From NCBI GenBank assembly GCA_964598695.1, contig CAZRDB010000001.1, forward strand, positions 1-64,000: 64,000 bases of DNA. The letters run 5' to 3'. How positions within the stretch are numbered: position 1 is the first letter of the stretch; each line of letters begins with the position of its first letter. Of this stretch, positions 1-10,664 are shown piece after piece. The notes under the pieces were generated by a model, which did no database searches, was not told where the DNA came from, and saw only the letters and a list, made by a program, of their open reading frames with translations. The translations under genes were made by a program, and so were the position numbers. Source of the DNA: CAZRDB01 sp964598695. GTDB taxonomy: Bacteria > Armatimonadota > Zipacnadia > UBA1398.

Positions 1-2037
<2,037 letters not shown>

Positions 2038-2048
2038 GGCACGGTTCC

Positions 2049-2088
2049 GGGAGGGCCCCGTCGCGAGCAGGTTCGGGGCGGGGCCTCC
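2049..2088 (+). terminator. Imperfect GC hairpin after carB
   Basis: A GGAGGGCCCCG arm is followed about 13 bases later by CGGGGCGGGGCCTCC, which can pair with a small bulge. There is no T-run. It lies 12 bases after the carB stop and just before a promoter-like sequence, so a terminator is a reasonable guess only. Confidence 0.35.
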
Positions 2089-2118
2089 TTGCGCGATCCT
2101 GCCCCGATTCCCTACAAT
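2089..2118 (+). promoter_or_regulatory. Sigma-70-like promoter for the first ECF pair
   Basis: TTGCGC at 2089-2094 and TACAAT at 2113-2118 are separated by 18 bases. Transcription would start near 2125, leaving a leader of about 125 bases before the sigma gene. The match is by eye. Confidence 0.45.
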
Positions 2119-2250
2119 CGCGGTGTGACCGAGCGCCACCCCGGTGGGGTGGAACAAGCCAGCCGTCGTGAGCGTCTCTCGGGTGAGGCTCGCGGGGGTG
2201 GTTGTGTGTCGACTGGGCCCGTGACGCCGGTCGCGATAGGAGTGTGTCGG

Positions 2251-2817
2251 ATGGGTGCGGTGACCGACGAGAAACTGGCGATCTCGGCACGCGCGGGCGC
2301 GTTGCTCGATTTCGATTCGCTGGTCGCGCGGCACGCGGGTCGCGTGTACGCCTTCTGCCTGCGGACGACAGGGTCGGCGCAGGATGCGGAGGATCTCACG
2401 CAGGCGACCTTCCTCGCCGCCTACGAATCGCTCGCCAACTACAACGCCGACCGCCCCTTCACCCCATGGCTCTTCGGGATCGCCGCGAACCAGTGCCGCA
2501 TGTGGCACCGGCGGCGGCGGCGCACCCCGGAGATGCCGGGCCGGATCCTCGACATCATGGAGGATCCGCTGCCGACTCCGGAGACGGCGTACGAGCAGGC
2601 GGAGAGCGCCGCGACGATCCGGCGGGTGCTGGCCGGGATGCCGGGCACCTACCGGGAGGCAGTCGCGCTGCGTTGCCTGGAGGGGATGTCGACGCGCGAG
2701 ATCGCCGATGCGCTCGGCCTGTCGCTCGAGGCGGCGGCCAAGCGGCTCGCGCGCGGCATGCGGATGGTCCGAGAGCGTCTGGAGAGTCGCGGGATCGCGT
2801 TCTCCCTGCCCGAGTAG
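2251..2817 (+). CDS. ECF-type RNA polymerase sigma factor
   Basis: A 188-residue sigma-70-family protein with region 2 (DFDSLVARHAGRVYAFCLR, then DAEDLTQATFLAAYESL and PWLFGIAANQCRMWHRRRR) and region 4 (LAGMPGTYREAVALRCLEGMSTREIADALGLS, the helix-turn-helix for the -35 element). The reading frame is open further upstream, but ATG 2251 has AGGAG eight bases before it and matches the usual family length. The gene lies 72 bases before a zinc-finger anti-sigma gene, so its activity is probably held by that protein at the membrane. Its target promoters cannot be told from the sequence. Confidence 0.9.
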   Translation: MGAVTDEKLAISARAGALLDFDSLVARHAGRVYAFCLRTTGSAQDAEDLTQATFLAAYESLANYNADRPFTPWLFGIAANQCRMWHRRRRRTPEMPGRILDIMEDPLPTPETAYEQAESAATIRRVLAGMPGTYREAVALRCLEGMSTREIADALGLSLEAAAKRLARGMRMVRERLESRGIAFSLPE

Positions 2818-2889
2818 TCGCGGCCTCGCACGGTCCGCCGCGGGGCCGCCCCCCCTCGCTCGCTCGACACTCGGGATAGAGGGCTCTCG

Positions 2890-5800
2890 ATGCGGTGCGA
2901 GGATGCAGCCTGGAAGATGCTGCTCTACGTCGACGGGGAGCTGTCGGCGGAGGAGGCGGCGGATGTCGAGGCGCACCTCGCCGAGTGCCCCGAGTGCCGT
3001 GCCGAGCTGGAGCGGATCCGGGGCACCCAGGCGGCCGTCGACGACGCCCTGAGCGTCCGGGACCTGGACCGCGGCTCGATCCGCCGGATCCGGGTCGGCT
3101 TCGAGCACGGACGGGAGGTCCGGCGCAGCACACGGCCGGCCCGCCTCGCCCGAGCCGCGGGGTTGATGAGTCTCCTGGCCGTCCTCCTCGCCCTCGGGAC
3201 TGTCGCCCTGCAGGCCTACCTCGACCCACTCGCGAGCCAGCCGATCGCGATGGAGCTACGGTGCCCCCCCCGGGCGTCGGACGACGCCCCCCTCTCCGTC
3301 CCGCTGCTCGTGCGCGACGCGGGCACGGGCGTCCCCCTCGCCGAGCAGCCGGTTCTCGTCTCGCTGACGCTGGAAGGCGCCACCGGTCCGAGCGCCTCGG
3401 ATAGCGGCCGCACCGATGCCCAGGGGGTGTTCCACGCGGCCCTGCGCACGCCGGCGGTCGCGCGGCCCACGCCGGCCGTGGTGACGGTGCGCGCCGGGCG
3501 CGGGTTCGCGGGGGGGCAGGTGGAGTGCCCGCTCCAGGTGCAGCCCGCGCGCGCGCTGTTCGTCTGGGCCGACCGGCCCGTCGCCCCGCCGGGAGGGAGC
3601 GTCACGCTCGGCGGGCTCGTGTTGCACCGCAGCTCCGGCCGGCCCGCCGCCGGGGAGAAGCTCACATTGGAGTTGGCCGATCCGCAGGGGCGACAGGCGG
3701 CGCTGGTGGAGGGGCTGACCGACGAGTGGGGGGTGGCGCTGGGCCGCGTGCGGCTCCCCTCGGGCGGGCTGCCCGGGCTCTACCGGCTGACGGCTCGCTG
3801 CGGGCAGGATCTCGCCGCGGCCGAGCTGTCGGTCGCACCGGAGGCGCAGACCGACCTCGTCGTGGGGCTATCGCTCCAGCGGCCCGCCGATGGCGAGGGA
3901 GGCCGGGTGCGGGTCTCGGTCGCGACCCAGGCCGGTGCGCCGGTCCCCGGTTGCCCGGTCGAGCTGCGCGAGTTGGACGCCGGCGGCCTGCCCCGGAACG
4001 TCCGGAGCCTCTCCACCGGCGCGGACGGGGCGTGCCAGGTCTCGCTTCCCTCCCGTGCCGCCGATGGCGGGCCCGCGGTGCGCCTGCTCGCGGAGGCGGT
4101 CACGGCCGGGCTGGAGCGCGGAGTGGGCTATCTGGAGGCTCCGGTCGGGGCCGAGGGGCTGTCGGTCCTGGCGACGCCGCGGGGCGGGGTGCTCGTTCCG
4201 GGCCGCCCCTGCATCCTCGACGTGCTGGTTCTGGACGGCGGAGGCCACCCCGTCGCGGCCCACGTCGCGGGGAGCGTCAGCGGAAACGACTACCAGTTGG
4301 AGACGGGCCCGGACGGCGTCGCCGAGCTCTGGCTCGAGGCGGCGGCCGAGGGGCAGGCCGTCGCGGGGACGCTCCGCGCCACCTCGGCGCGCGGGGGGAG
4401 CGGGAGCTGTCGGCTCCAGCTCGTCGCGGCGCCCTCGGGGACGCTGGCGGCCGCGCCCGACCGGGGGATCTGCCGTGCGGGCGAGACCCTCTCCGTGGAT
4501 CTCGCCTCCGACCGGGATGGTCTGGCCGCCGTGGGGCTGCTGCGCGAGGGGGCGCCCGTCTGGTCGGGGACTGCCGAGGTCTCGGGCGGCGAGGGCCACG
4601 CGACGGTCGCCCTCGGGCCGGGCCTCACCGGCTCACTCTCCGTCGTGGCCTACTGGGTCGACACCATCGCCCAGGAGAGCGCGACGGCGGTTGCCCCTGT
4701 GGTCTACGTCCTGCCCCTCGAGGGCGCCCGGGTCGAGTGGAACACGGCGGAGGCCGAGGGCGCGGACGCGCCGGTCTCGGGGCGGATCCGCACCCGCGGG
4801 GGCGACAGCACGCCGGGCGCGCTCGTGCCGCTCGACCAGCGCCCTCCCGGGGTTCCGATGCGCCTCACGCGGCACCCGGCGCTGGCGTTCGCGCGTCTGG
4901 GGGAGGAGAGCGTTCGAGCGCTCGGGGAGCCGGGCCTCCGCTCGCTGGTGCGCTCGATCGTGGCCCAGGACCGCCCTGCACGCAACCGTCGGCCGGCCCG
5001 GGTGGTGCTGGAGGCGGCTCGCCAGGAGATCACGCTGCCGGCGGCGCAGCGTGCCGGACCGCACGACCTGCAGGCCGGCCTCCGCCGCTCGCAGTACACC
5101 GTGTTCCGCGCGGTGGCCGTCGCGGCGGCCGCCCTGTTCGCGGGCACGCTGGCGGTGCTGCTGTGGGCCGGCGAGATGAACCAGCGGGGCCTGTGGAGGC
5201 TCGGGGAGGGAGAGAGGGCGCTCCGGGCGCTCCGCAGCCTCCGGACCGACCTGCTGGTCGCCGGGGTGTGCCTGGCGCTGGCGGCGGCCACGGCGGCCCG
5301 CATGCACGTGTTGCTCGCCCAGGCGCCCGAGGTGACACGGTTGTCCTCGCTGGCGCTCCCAGGGAGCCCGCCCGCGGGGGCCGAGAGGGACCTGCGCGCG
5401 CTGCTCGCGTCGGGGGCGCGGCAGGAGGGCTACCTCCCTCTGCCGCCGAGCCTGGTGCCCTCGTCGGCGGCACGCGGCCTGGAGGGCGAGGACCTGAGCG
5501 TGACGCTGCCAGTGGCCCTGCCGCTGGCCGAGGGTGACACATCGCTCGATGTGCTGGCGGTGACGTGGGACGGCGGGCTGGCCTACTCCGGCCTCCCGCT
5601 GCGCCGGCGGTCGTTCATCGACTGCGCCGTCTCCGTGGACCCGGTGGCGAACCCGGGGACGACGGTGTACGGCTGCGTGCGGCTCGTGAACCACACCGCG
5701 TTCGCGCAGCATGCGCGCGTGGAGGTGTCCTTGCCCCGCGGTTGTGAGTGGGTCGAGGGCCCGCACGGGGAGCTGCCGCTCGCGGCCCGCACGGTGGCCG

Positions 5801-7338
5801 AGGAGCGGTTCCGCTTCCGGGTGAGCCGTCTCGGCCGGTTCGCGATCACGGCTCGGGCCACGACGGACGAGGGGCTCAGTTGGTCGGGACGGGACTGGCT
5901 GACCGTCGAGCCAGGGCCCGGGGGCCGCGCGGTGGCGGCGGGGGCGGTCGTCGCCGGCCAGCCGGTCGCGCTGGCGCGGTCGCCCTCCTGGCCGGGCGCG
6001 GTCTCCGAGGTACGGTTCGTGGCGGGGCGGGAGGCGCTGGTCGAGCAACTGCTCGACCGCTGCGCCGGACCGTGGCTCACGACGCGCGATGCCGCCGCGG
6101 CGATCTGGCTGTACACGACCCTCCAGCCCCACCTCCGGGGCGTCGACGCGGAGAGCATGGCCGACCGGGCGGTGGCCCGAGACGGGATGCGCGCCGCGTG
6201 GCAGGCGCTCCGCGCGGGGCAGGGCCCGGGAGACGGCTTCGGCCGCCACGCGTCCGGCCCGGAGGAGACCGGGGCCAGCGCGTGGGCGTTGCTCGCCCTC
6301 TCGCGCCTGGCGGAGCAGGAACCGGAGGCGATCGGGCCGCGCGATGCGCTCCGCGAACGGCTCGAGGCGCGGGTGGGCTCCTCTCCCCCCGAGCGCCCGG
6401 TGGACCGGGCTCTCGCGGCCTGGGCTCTCGCCGAGTCGGGGGCTCCCTGGGAGACGGTGGAGCGGCTGCTGCCGGCGTCAAGCAGGGTCCCCGAGCCGAA
6501 TGACGCGGGGTTCGCCACGTGGGCCCTGGCGGGCCTCTCGGCGGTTGCGGCGGGGCGGGGGTCCGAGAGCACGGCGTACGGTGCGTCGCTCTGGCCGGTG
6601 TACGTGGCTTGGGTGGGCCAGGGCGCGACGGGGGGAGGCGATCTGCCGGCCGCGGCGCTGGTCGCGCTCGCGGCGCAGGTCTGCCCGACGGCCGAGGGCC
6701 AGACCCCGCCGGATCGGCGCCTGCTGATCGGGGAGATCGCGCGGCTGCGGGGGGCCGACGGCCTGTTCGGCTCGGCGACGGCCGACGCCCTGTGCGGGGC
6801 CGCGCTGCTCGAGACGATGTCGAGCCGCCGTCAGCCCGCGACAGTCGAGTGCGGCTGGGAGGCCGTCGAGGGGCTTCGCGGCGTGGTCGCGCCGCAGCGG
6901 TGGCTGAGCCTGGCGCCCGGCCCCGCACCGCAGCCGACAGCCGGGCTGACGCTCTCGACGCTCCGGGCGGAGCCGGTCCAGTACGTGGTCGTGGCCGAGG
7001 ATCCCCGGACGTCGGGTGCGGGGTGGTCGCTCTCGGTCCGGCCGCTCGCCGGCGGGGCGACCGGCACGGCGCTGCTGCGGATCGTGGGTGCGGGCGAAGG
7101 CCCCGCGCTGGCCGAGGCTCGGATCGCGCTGCCGCCCGGCCTCGAGCCGTACCTGCCCGACCTCGCGTCCGGCGCGACGGCGACCGGGGCGCTGCCGCGC
7201 ATGGAGTGGGCGGGCGGCGTGCTGCGGGTCGTGACCGACAGGGAGCTGGGGTTCGGCTTCCGGGTCCGGGCCGCACGCGGCGCGAGCGTGTCGGCCGCGA
7301 GACAGGCGGGCGGGCTCTGCAGCGATGGAGCGCTGTAG
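2890..7338 (+). CDS. Giant anti-sigma factor with alpha-2-macroglobulin-like outer region
   Basis: This 1482-residue protein begins with a zf-HC2 anti-sigma domain: C3, then H29-x3-C33-x2-C36. A membrane helix follows at about 86-110. Residues 111-735 are a long run of beta-rich Ig/MG2-like modules. Two more membrane helices lie at about 737-759 and 784-806, with a basic loop between them that fits the cytoplasmic side. Residues 807-1482 resemble the C-terminal half of alpha-2-macroglobulin (an MG10-like block near LVNHTAFAQHARVEVSLPRG, then an alpha-solenoid thioester-like domain and a final beta domain). The thioester GCxEQ motif is absent; ALVEQ at 1049-1053 sits where it would be expected. 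With the sigma gene just upstream, the likely role is to hold the sigma factor and release it on an extracytoplasmic signal. The topology and domain calls are by eye; the anti-sigma domain is the surest part. Confidence 0.8.
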   Translation: MRCEDAAWKMLLYVDGELSAEEAADVEAHLAECPECRAELERIRGTQAAVDDALSVRDLDRGSIRRIRVGFEHGREVRRSTRPARLARAAGLMSLLAVLLALGTVALQAYLDPLASQPIAMELRCPPRASDDAPLSVPLLVRDAGTGVPLAEQPVLVSLTLEGATGPSASDSGRTDAQGVFHAALRTPAVARPTPAVVTVRAGRGFAGGQVECPLQVQPARALFVWADRPVAPPGGSVTLGGLVLHRSSGRPAAGEKLTLELADPQGRQAALVEGLTDEWGVALGRVRLPSGGLPGLYRLTARCGQDLAAAELSVAPEAQTDLVVGLSLQRPADGEGGRVRVSVATQAGAPVPGCPVELRELDAGGLPRNVRSLSTGADGACQVSLPSRAADGGPAVRLLAEAVTAGLERGVGYLEAPVGAEGLSVLATPRGGVLVPGRPCILDVLVLDGGGHPVAAHVAGSVSGNDYQLETGPDGVAELWLEAAAEGQAVAGTLRATSARGGSGSCRLQLVAAPSGTLAAAPDRGICRAGETLSVDLASDRDGLAAVGLLREGAPVWSGTAEVSGGEGHATVALGPGLTGSLSVVAYWVDTIAQESATAVAPVVYVLPLEGARVEWNTAEAEGADAPVSGRIRTRGGDSTPGALVPLDQRPPGVPMRLTRHPALAFARLGEESVRALGEPGLRSLVRSIVAQDRPARNRRPARVVLEAARQEITLPAAQRAGPHDLQAGLRRSQYTVFRAVAVAAAALFAGTLAVLLWAGEMNQRGLWRLGEGERALRALRSLRTDLLVAGVCLALAAATAARMHVLLAQAPEVTRLSSLALPGSPPAGAERDLRALLASGARQEGYLPLPPSLVPSSAARGLEGEDLSVTLPVALPLAEGDTSLDVLAVTWDGGLAYSGLPLRRRSFIDCAVSVDPVANPGTTVYGCVRLVNHTAFAQHARVEVSLPRGCEWVEGPHGELPLAARTVAEERFRFRVSRLGRFAITARATTDEGLSWSGRDWLTVEPGPGGRAVAAGAVVAGQPVALARSPSWPGAVSEVRFVAGREALVEQLLDRCAGPWLTTRDAAAAIWLYTTLQPHLRGVDAESMADRAVARDGMRAAWQALRAGQGPGDGFGRHASGPEETGASAWALLALSRLAEQEPEAIGPRDALRERLEARVGSSPPERPVDRALAAWALAESGAPWETVERLLPASSRVPEPNDAGFATWALAGLSAVAAGRGSESTAYGASLWPVYVAWVGQGATGGGDLPAAALVALAAQVCPTAEGQTPPDRRLLIGEIARLRGADGLFGSATADALCGAALLETMSSRRQPATVECGWEAVEGLRGVVAPQRWLSLAPGPAPQPTAGLTLSTLRAEPVQYVVVAEDPRTSGAGWSLSVRPLAGGATGTALLRIVGAGEGPALAEARIALPPGLEPYLPDLASGATATGALPRMEWAGGVLRVVTDRELGFGFRVRAARGASVSAARQAGGLCSDGAL

Positions 7339-7341
7339 CGG

Positions 7342-8664
7342 CTAGTCGTCGCGGACGTAGGCGGAGTCGACGTACTCGAGTTCCGCGCTGCCGATGCGGA
7401 CCGCATCGCCCTCGCAGGCCCCCCGCTTCTCGAGGGCGTCGAGTACCCCGAGTCGGACCAGCTCGGAGTGCAGGTACAGGAGCGCCTGCGGGTTGTTGAG
7501 GTGGGTTTGGGCGACCAGGGTCTCGACTTCGGTGCCCGAGACCTCGAAGATCCGGACCGACCGCTCCTCCGACTCCTCGACGACCGGCCCCCGGACGCGG
7601 AGGGGCAGGGTGGGCGGATCGGGCCGCGACAGCCGGCGGGGCGGGTCGGGGGCGGGGGGCACGTTGCGGCGGATCTCATGGAGGGTGCGGGTCGCGGCGG
7701 CCATCACGCCGGCGACGCCTTCGCCGGTCCCGGCTGAGATGATGTGCACCTCGAGGCCGCGCTCGCGCAGGGCAGCCGCCAGCGCCTCGACATCGTCGCG
7801 GGGCGAGATGTCGATCTTGTTGAGCACGACGATCGTCGGGAGGCGGTCGAGGCCGTTGCCGAAGGCCTCCAGCTCGTGGCGGATGGTCTCGTAGTCGGCG
7901 AGCGGGTCGGGCCGCTCGAAGCACGAGGTGTCGACCAGGTGGAGCAGCAGCCGGGTCCGCTCGAGGTGGCGCAGGAAGGCATCCCCGAGCCCGACGCCCT
8001 CGTGGGCGCCCTCGATCAGGCCGGGGATGTCGGCGACGATGTAGGACTCGGCCTCATCGACCTTGTAGACCCCCAGCTCGGGCCGGAGCGTGGTGAAGGG
8101 GTAGGCCGCCACCTTGGGCTTCGCGGCCGAGATCATGCGGAGGAAGCTCGACTTCCCGGCATTGGGGAGGCCCACGAGGCCCACGTCGGCGAGCAGCTTC
8201 AGCTCGATGCGAAGCTTGGCGCGCTCGCCGCGGAGGCCGCGCTCGGCGAAGTCGGGCGCCTGGCGCGTCGAGGTGGTGAAGGCATGGTTGCCGCGGCCCT
8301 GCCGGCCTCCGAGGGCGACGAGCAGCTCCTGGCGGTCGGCGGCGAGGTCGCCGTAGACCTCGCCGGTCTCGATGTTGGTGACGACCGAGCCGACGGGGAC
8401 GCGGACGCGGATGTCCTTGCCGCCCCGCCCGGTGCCGCGGTTGTTGCGTCCCGACAGGCCGTCCTCGGCCCGGAAGAGGCGCTCGTATTCGAAGTCGATC
8501 AGGCTGGCCATCCGGCGGTCGGAGACGAGGTAGACGGAGCCGCCACGGCCTCCGTTCCCGCCGTCGGGGCCGCCCTTGGGGCGGTACTTCTCGCGGTGGA
8601 AGGAGATGCAGCCATCGCCGCCCTTGCCCGCACGGACCTCGATCTCGGCTTCGTCGACGAACAT
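7342..8664 (-). CDS. obgE: GTPase Obg/CgtA
   Basis: A 440-residue Obg GTPase that acts in large ribosomal subunit assembly and stress control. It has the glycine-rich Obg fold (KGGDGCISFHREKYRPKGGPDGGNGG), the G domain with G1 GLPNAGKSS, G3 DIPGLIEGAHEGVGLG and G4 NKID, and a C-terminal OCT domain (SGTEVETLVAQTHLNNPQAL). ATG 8664 is chosen over an upstream in-frame start because GAGGAG lies nine bases before it and the protein then starts MFVDEAEI, the family norm. It is the third gene of rplU-rpmA-obgE, a widely conserved order. Its stop is three bases from the convergent anti-sigma gene. Confidence 0.97.
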   Translation of the reverse strand: MFVDEAEIEVRAGKGGDGCISFHREKYRPKGGPDGGNGGRGGSVYLVSDRRMASLIDFEYERLFRAEDGLSGRNNRGTGRGGKDIRVRVPVGSVVTNIETGEVYGDLAADRQELLVALGGRQGRGNHAFTTSTRQAPDFAERGLRGERAKLRIELKLLADVGLVGLPNAGKSSFLRMISAAKPKVAAYPFTTLRPELGVYKVDEAESYIVADIPGLIEGAHEGVGLGDAFLRHLERTRLLLHLVDTSCFERPDPLADYETIRHELEAFGNGLDRLPTIVVLNKIDISPRDDVEALAAALRERGLEVHIISAGTGEGVAGVMAAATRTLHEIRRNVPPAPDPPRRLSRPDPPTLPLRVRGPVVEESEERSVRIFEVSGTEVETLVAQTHLNNPQALLYLHSELVRLGVLDALEKRGACEGDAVRIGSAELEYVDSAYVRDD

Positions 8665-8760
8665 GGGGCGGGTCTCCTCAAACAACAAGAGGGGCTCCCC
8701 GAGCGCGGGAGCCCCTGACGATCTCAGTTCCGGTTGGCGTGCCGCGGGCCGTTGGCTCAG

Positions 8761-9033
8761 CTACGACGCGGCTACCTGCTCCTCGACGGGGAGGATGCTG
8801 ACGATCTTCTTGGTGCCGGAGGTGCGGAACTTCACGATGCCCGGGCGGAGCGCGAACAGGGTGTCGTCATTGCCGCGGCCGACGCCGTCGCCGGGGTGGA
8901 TCCGCGTGCCGCGCTGGCGGACGATGATCGAGCCCGCGGTGACCTTCTGCTGGTCGTGGGCCTTGACACCAAGCATCTTGGGCTTGCTATCGCGCCCGTT
9001 CTTGGTGCTGCCCATACCCTTCTTGTGCGCCAT
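8761..9033 (-). CDS. rpmA: Large ribosomal subunit protein bL27
   Basis: A 90-residue L27 with the family start MAHKKGMGSTKNGRDS and the QRGTRIHPGDGVGRGNDDTLFA core. Its N-terminal tail reaches the peptidyl-transferase centre. The start is set by the N-terminal match and by a GGAAGGTGAG ribosome site upstream. There is no Firmicutes-type cleavable N-terminal extension. It lies 56 bases after rplU. Confidence 0.97.
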   Translation of the reverse strand: MAHKKGMGSTKNGRDSKPKMLGVKAHDQQKVTAGSIIVRQRGTRIHPGDGVGRGNDDTLFALRPGIVKFRTSGTKKIVSILPVEEQVAAS

Positions 9034-9089
9034 CTCGTTCTCACCTTCCGTGCAGCGCCGCGGCGTCCCGAGGGGAGCCGGCGCGACGC

Positions 9090-9419
9090 CTAGGCACTCG
9101 TCTTGGCGCTGATCGCGGTCACGCGGACCCGGGTCAGCATCTGGCGGTGGCCCCACTGGCGCTTGTAGTGCTTCTTCGGCTTGAACTTGAAGCCGCGGAT
9201 CTTGGGGCCCTTGGTCTGCGCAACGATCTGGGCGGACACCGTGGCGCCCGGCACGGTCGGCGTGCCGACGACAACTTGCTCCGGCGTCTCGTAGAGAAGC
9301 ACCTCGCAGAACGAGGTCTCCTGCCCTGCATCGCCGTCGATGTTCGGAATCTCGAGGACATCGCCCACTGCAACGCGGAACTGATGGCCTCCGGTCCGGA
9401 TGACTGCGGACTCGGACAT
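9090..9419 (-). CDS. rplU: Large ribosomal subunit protein bL21
   Basis: A 109-residue L21, which binds 23S rRNA and works beside L20 in assembly. It has AVIRTGGHQFRV at the N terminus and GPKIRGFKFKPKKHYKRQWGHRQ at the C terminus, the classic basic signature. A four-residue N-terminal addition (MSES) precedes the usual start of the fold. ATG 9419 has AGGAG nine bases upstream. It is the first gene of the rplU-rpmA-obgE operon, under the promoter at 9472-9500. Confidence 0.97.
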   Translation of the reverse strand: MSESAVIRTGGHQFRVAVGDVLEIPNIDGDAGQETSFCEVLLYETPEQVVVGTPTVPGATVSAQIVAQTKGPKIRGFKFKPKKHYKRQWGHRQMLTRVRVTAISAKTSA

Positions 9420-9444
9420 CTCAGGTCGCTCCTTGTCCTGGAAC

Positions 9445-9463
9445 TGCGGGTCAGACTCCCGCA
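9445..9463 (-). promoter_or_regulatory. Hairpin at the 5' end of the rplU leader
   Basis: TGCGGG and CCCGCA pair as a perfect six-base stem with a seven-base loop. From the promoter position the transcript should start near 9465, so this stem would be the first structure of a leader of about 46 bases. It may stabilise the message or take part in L21 feedback. The role is inferred. Confidence 0.4.
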
Positions 9464-9471
9464 AGGCAGAA

Positions 9472-9500
9472 AGCCTACCGTTCGGGCGGGGGGCTGTCAA
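9472..9500 (-). promoter_or_regulatory. Housekeeping promoter for rplU-rpmA-obgE
   Basis: On the minus strand, a perfect TTGACA (9495-9500) and TAGGCT (9472-9477) are separated by 17 bases. It lies about 50 bases before the rplU start and is one of the best sigma-70-type promoters I found in the window. Confidence 0.75.
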
Positions 9501-9681
9501 GGCGCGACGGCGCGCGAATTGCGCATGATTCACGCGGACGGCGATGCGCTCGAGCAGGCGCGCGCGCCGCTGGGGTAGATGGTGCCGTGCCGCTCGCGCG
9601 CCGTCAAACCGGGACGCGAATCCGGGGGCGAGGATGGAACCCCGCGCGGTCGAACATCCCGAGGGGCTCCGGGTGCGGGGC

Positions 9682-9691
9682 NNNNNNNNNN
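9682..9691. other. Scaffold gap (10 N)
   Basis: Ten N between the rplU upstream region and the ribosome site of the next gene. Unlike the other two gaps, I could not line up the flanking ends convincingly, so the missing length is unknown. Confidence 0.95.
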
Positions 9692-9703
9692 AGGAGGCCC
9701 GCG

Positions 9704-10594
9704 GTGATTCCCCTTGGGAGAGTGATCGGAGCGGCTCTGGTCTGTGCGGCGCTCGCACTGTCGTCGCTGTGCTGCGGCGGCGAGGGAGGGCCGACCTACC
9801 CGGTGCGGGCGAACGGGGTGTGGTCGCCGGATGGCAGTCGGATCCTGCTGGTCTCGCAGCGTGACGGCAACAAGGAGATCTACGTGGTGGGGGCGGACGG
9901 ACGGGGCCTCGTTCGGCTGACGAACGATCCGCAGGCCGACGACTCGCCCGCCTGGTCGCCCGACGGGACGCGGATCGCGTTCTCGACCTTCCGCGGCGGG
10001 TTGGCCCGGGAGATCTGGACCATGAACGCCGATGGCGCCGCCGCCCACCGGTTGGGCGCGCTGGTCGGCACGCAGCCGGCCTGGTCACCCGATGGAACGC
10101 GCATCGCGTACGTGAGCGGCGGGATCCGCACGGCGAGCGCGGTCGATGGCTCCGGCGATGCCTTGGTACCGGGCTCGCACGGCACCGACAGCGACCCGGC
10201 CTGGTCGCCGGACGGCACCCGGATCGCGTTCGCCTCGTTCCGCAACGGGGCGAGCTGGCAGATCTGGGCTATCAACGCCGACGGGACCGGCGCGACGCAG
10301 CTCACCACGGAGGCCAGCGCCCCCTCGAGCCCCTCGTGGACCCCGGACGGCGCCCGGGTCTGCTACGTCTCCTCGCTGGCCTACTCCGTGCAGCCCGACG
10401 GGACAGGCCGCACGCAGGTCACCGAGCACCAGGCCTACGACTACGCCCTCTCGCCCGACGGCCGGCGGGCGACGTACGTGAGGTGGATGCCCTCGCCGAC
10501 GCCGGACTCCGACACCGACGTCTTCGTGGCGGCTCCCGACGGGACCGCGGAGACCAACATCACCGACGACCCCGGCCTGGACTGGCTCCACTAG
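9704..10594 (+). CDS. Lipoprotein with TolB/PD40 beta-propeller
   Basis: A 296-residue exported protein. GTG 9704 is chosen because AGGAGG lies six bases before it, directly after the scaffold gap. The N terminus is a hydrophobic signal ending in LSSLCC, a plausible lipobox. The rest is at least five propeller blades, each with WSPDGTRIAF/Y-type strands (for example VWSPDGSRILLVS, AWSPDGTRIAFST, AWSPDGTRIAYVS) alternating with IYVV/IWTMNADG strands. This is the PD40 repeat of TolB-type proteins. The protein lacks the TolB N-terminal domain and has no Tol-Pal neighbours, so a surface binding or scaffold role is more likely than Tol function. Ligand unknown. Confidence 0.85.
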   Translation: MIPLGRVIGAALVCAALALSSLCCGGEGGPTYPVRANGVWSPDGSRILLVSQRDGNKEIYVVGADGRGLVRLTNDPQADDSPAWSPDGTRIAFSTFRGGLAREIWTMNADGAAAHRLGALVGTQPAWSPDGTRIAYVSGGIRTASAVDGSGDALVPGSHGTDSDPAWSPDGTRIAFASFRNGASWQIWAINADGTGATQLTTEASAPSSPSWTPDGARVCYVSSLAYSVQPDGTGRTQVTEHQAYDYALSPDGRRATYVRWMPSPTPDSDTDVFVAAPDGTAETNITDDPGLDWLH

Positions 10595-10664
10595 CGCGGG
10601 AGTCCCTCTGGCCCGGCGCGCGCGTCCCGCCGGACTCTCCTGGGTCTACGCCCTGCGGCAGGGC

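Noticed and set aside
9540..9720. An overlap artefact at the first scaffold gap like those at the other two
   Set aside because: The flanks share only scattered GC-rich words and no steady register, so I cannot claim that the ends overlap.
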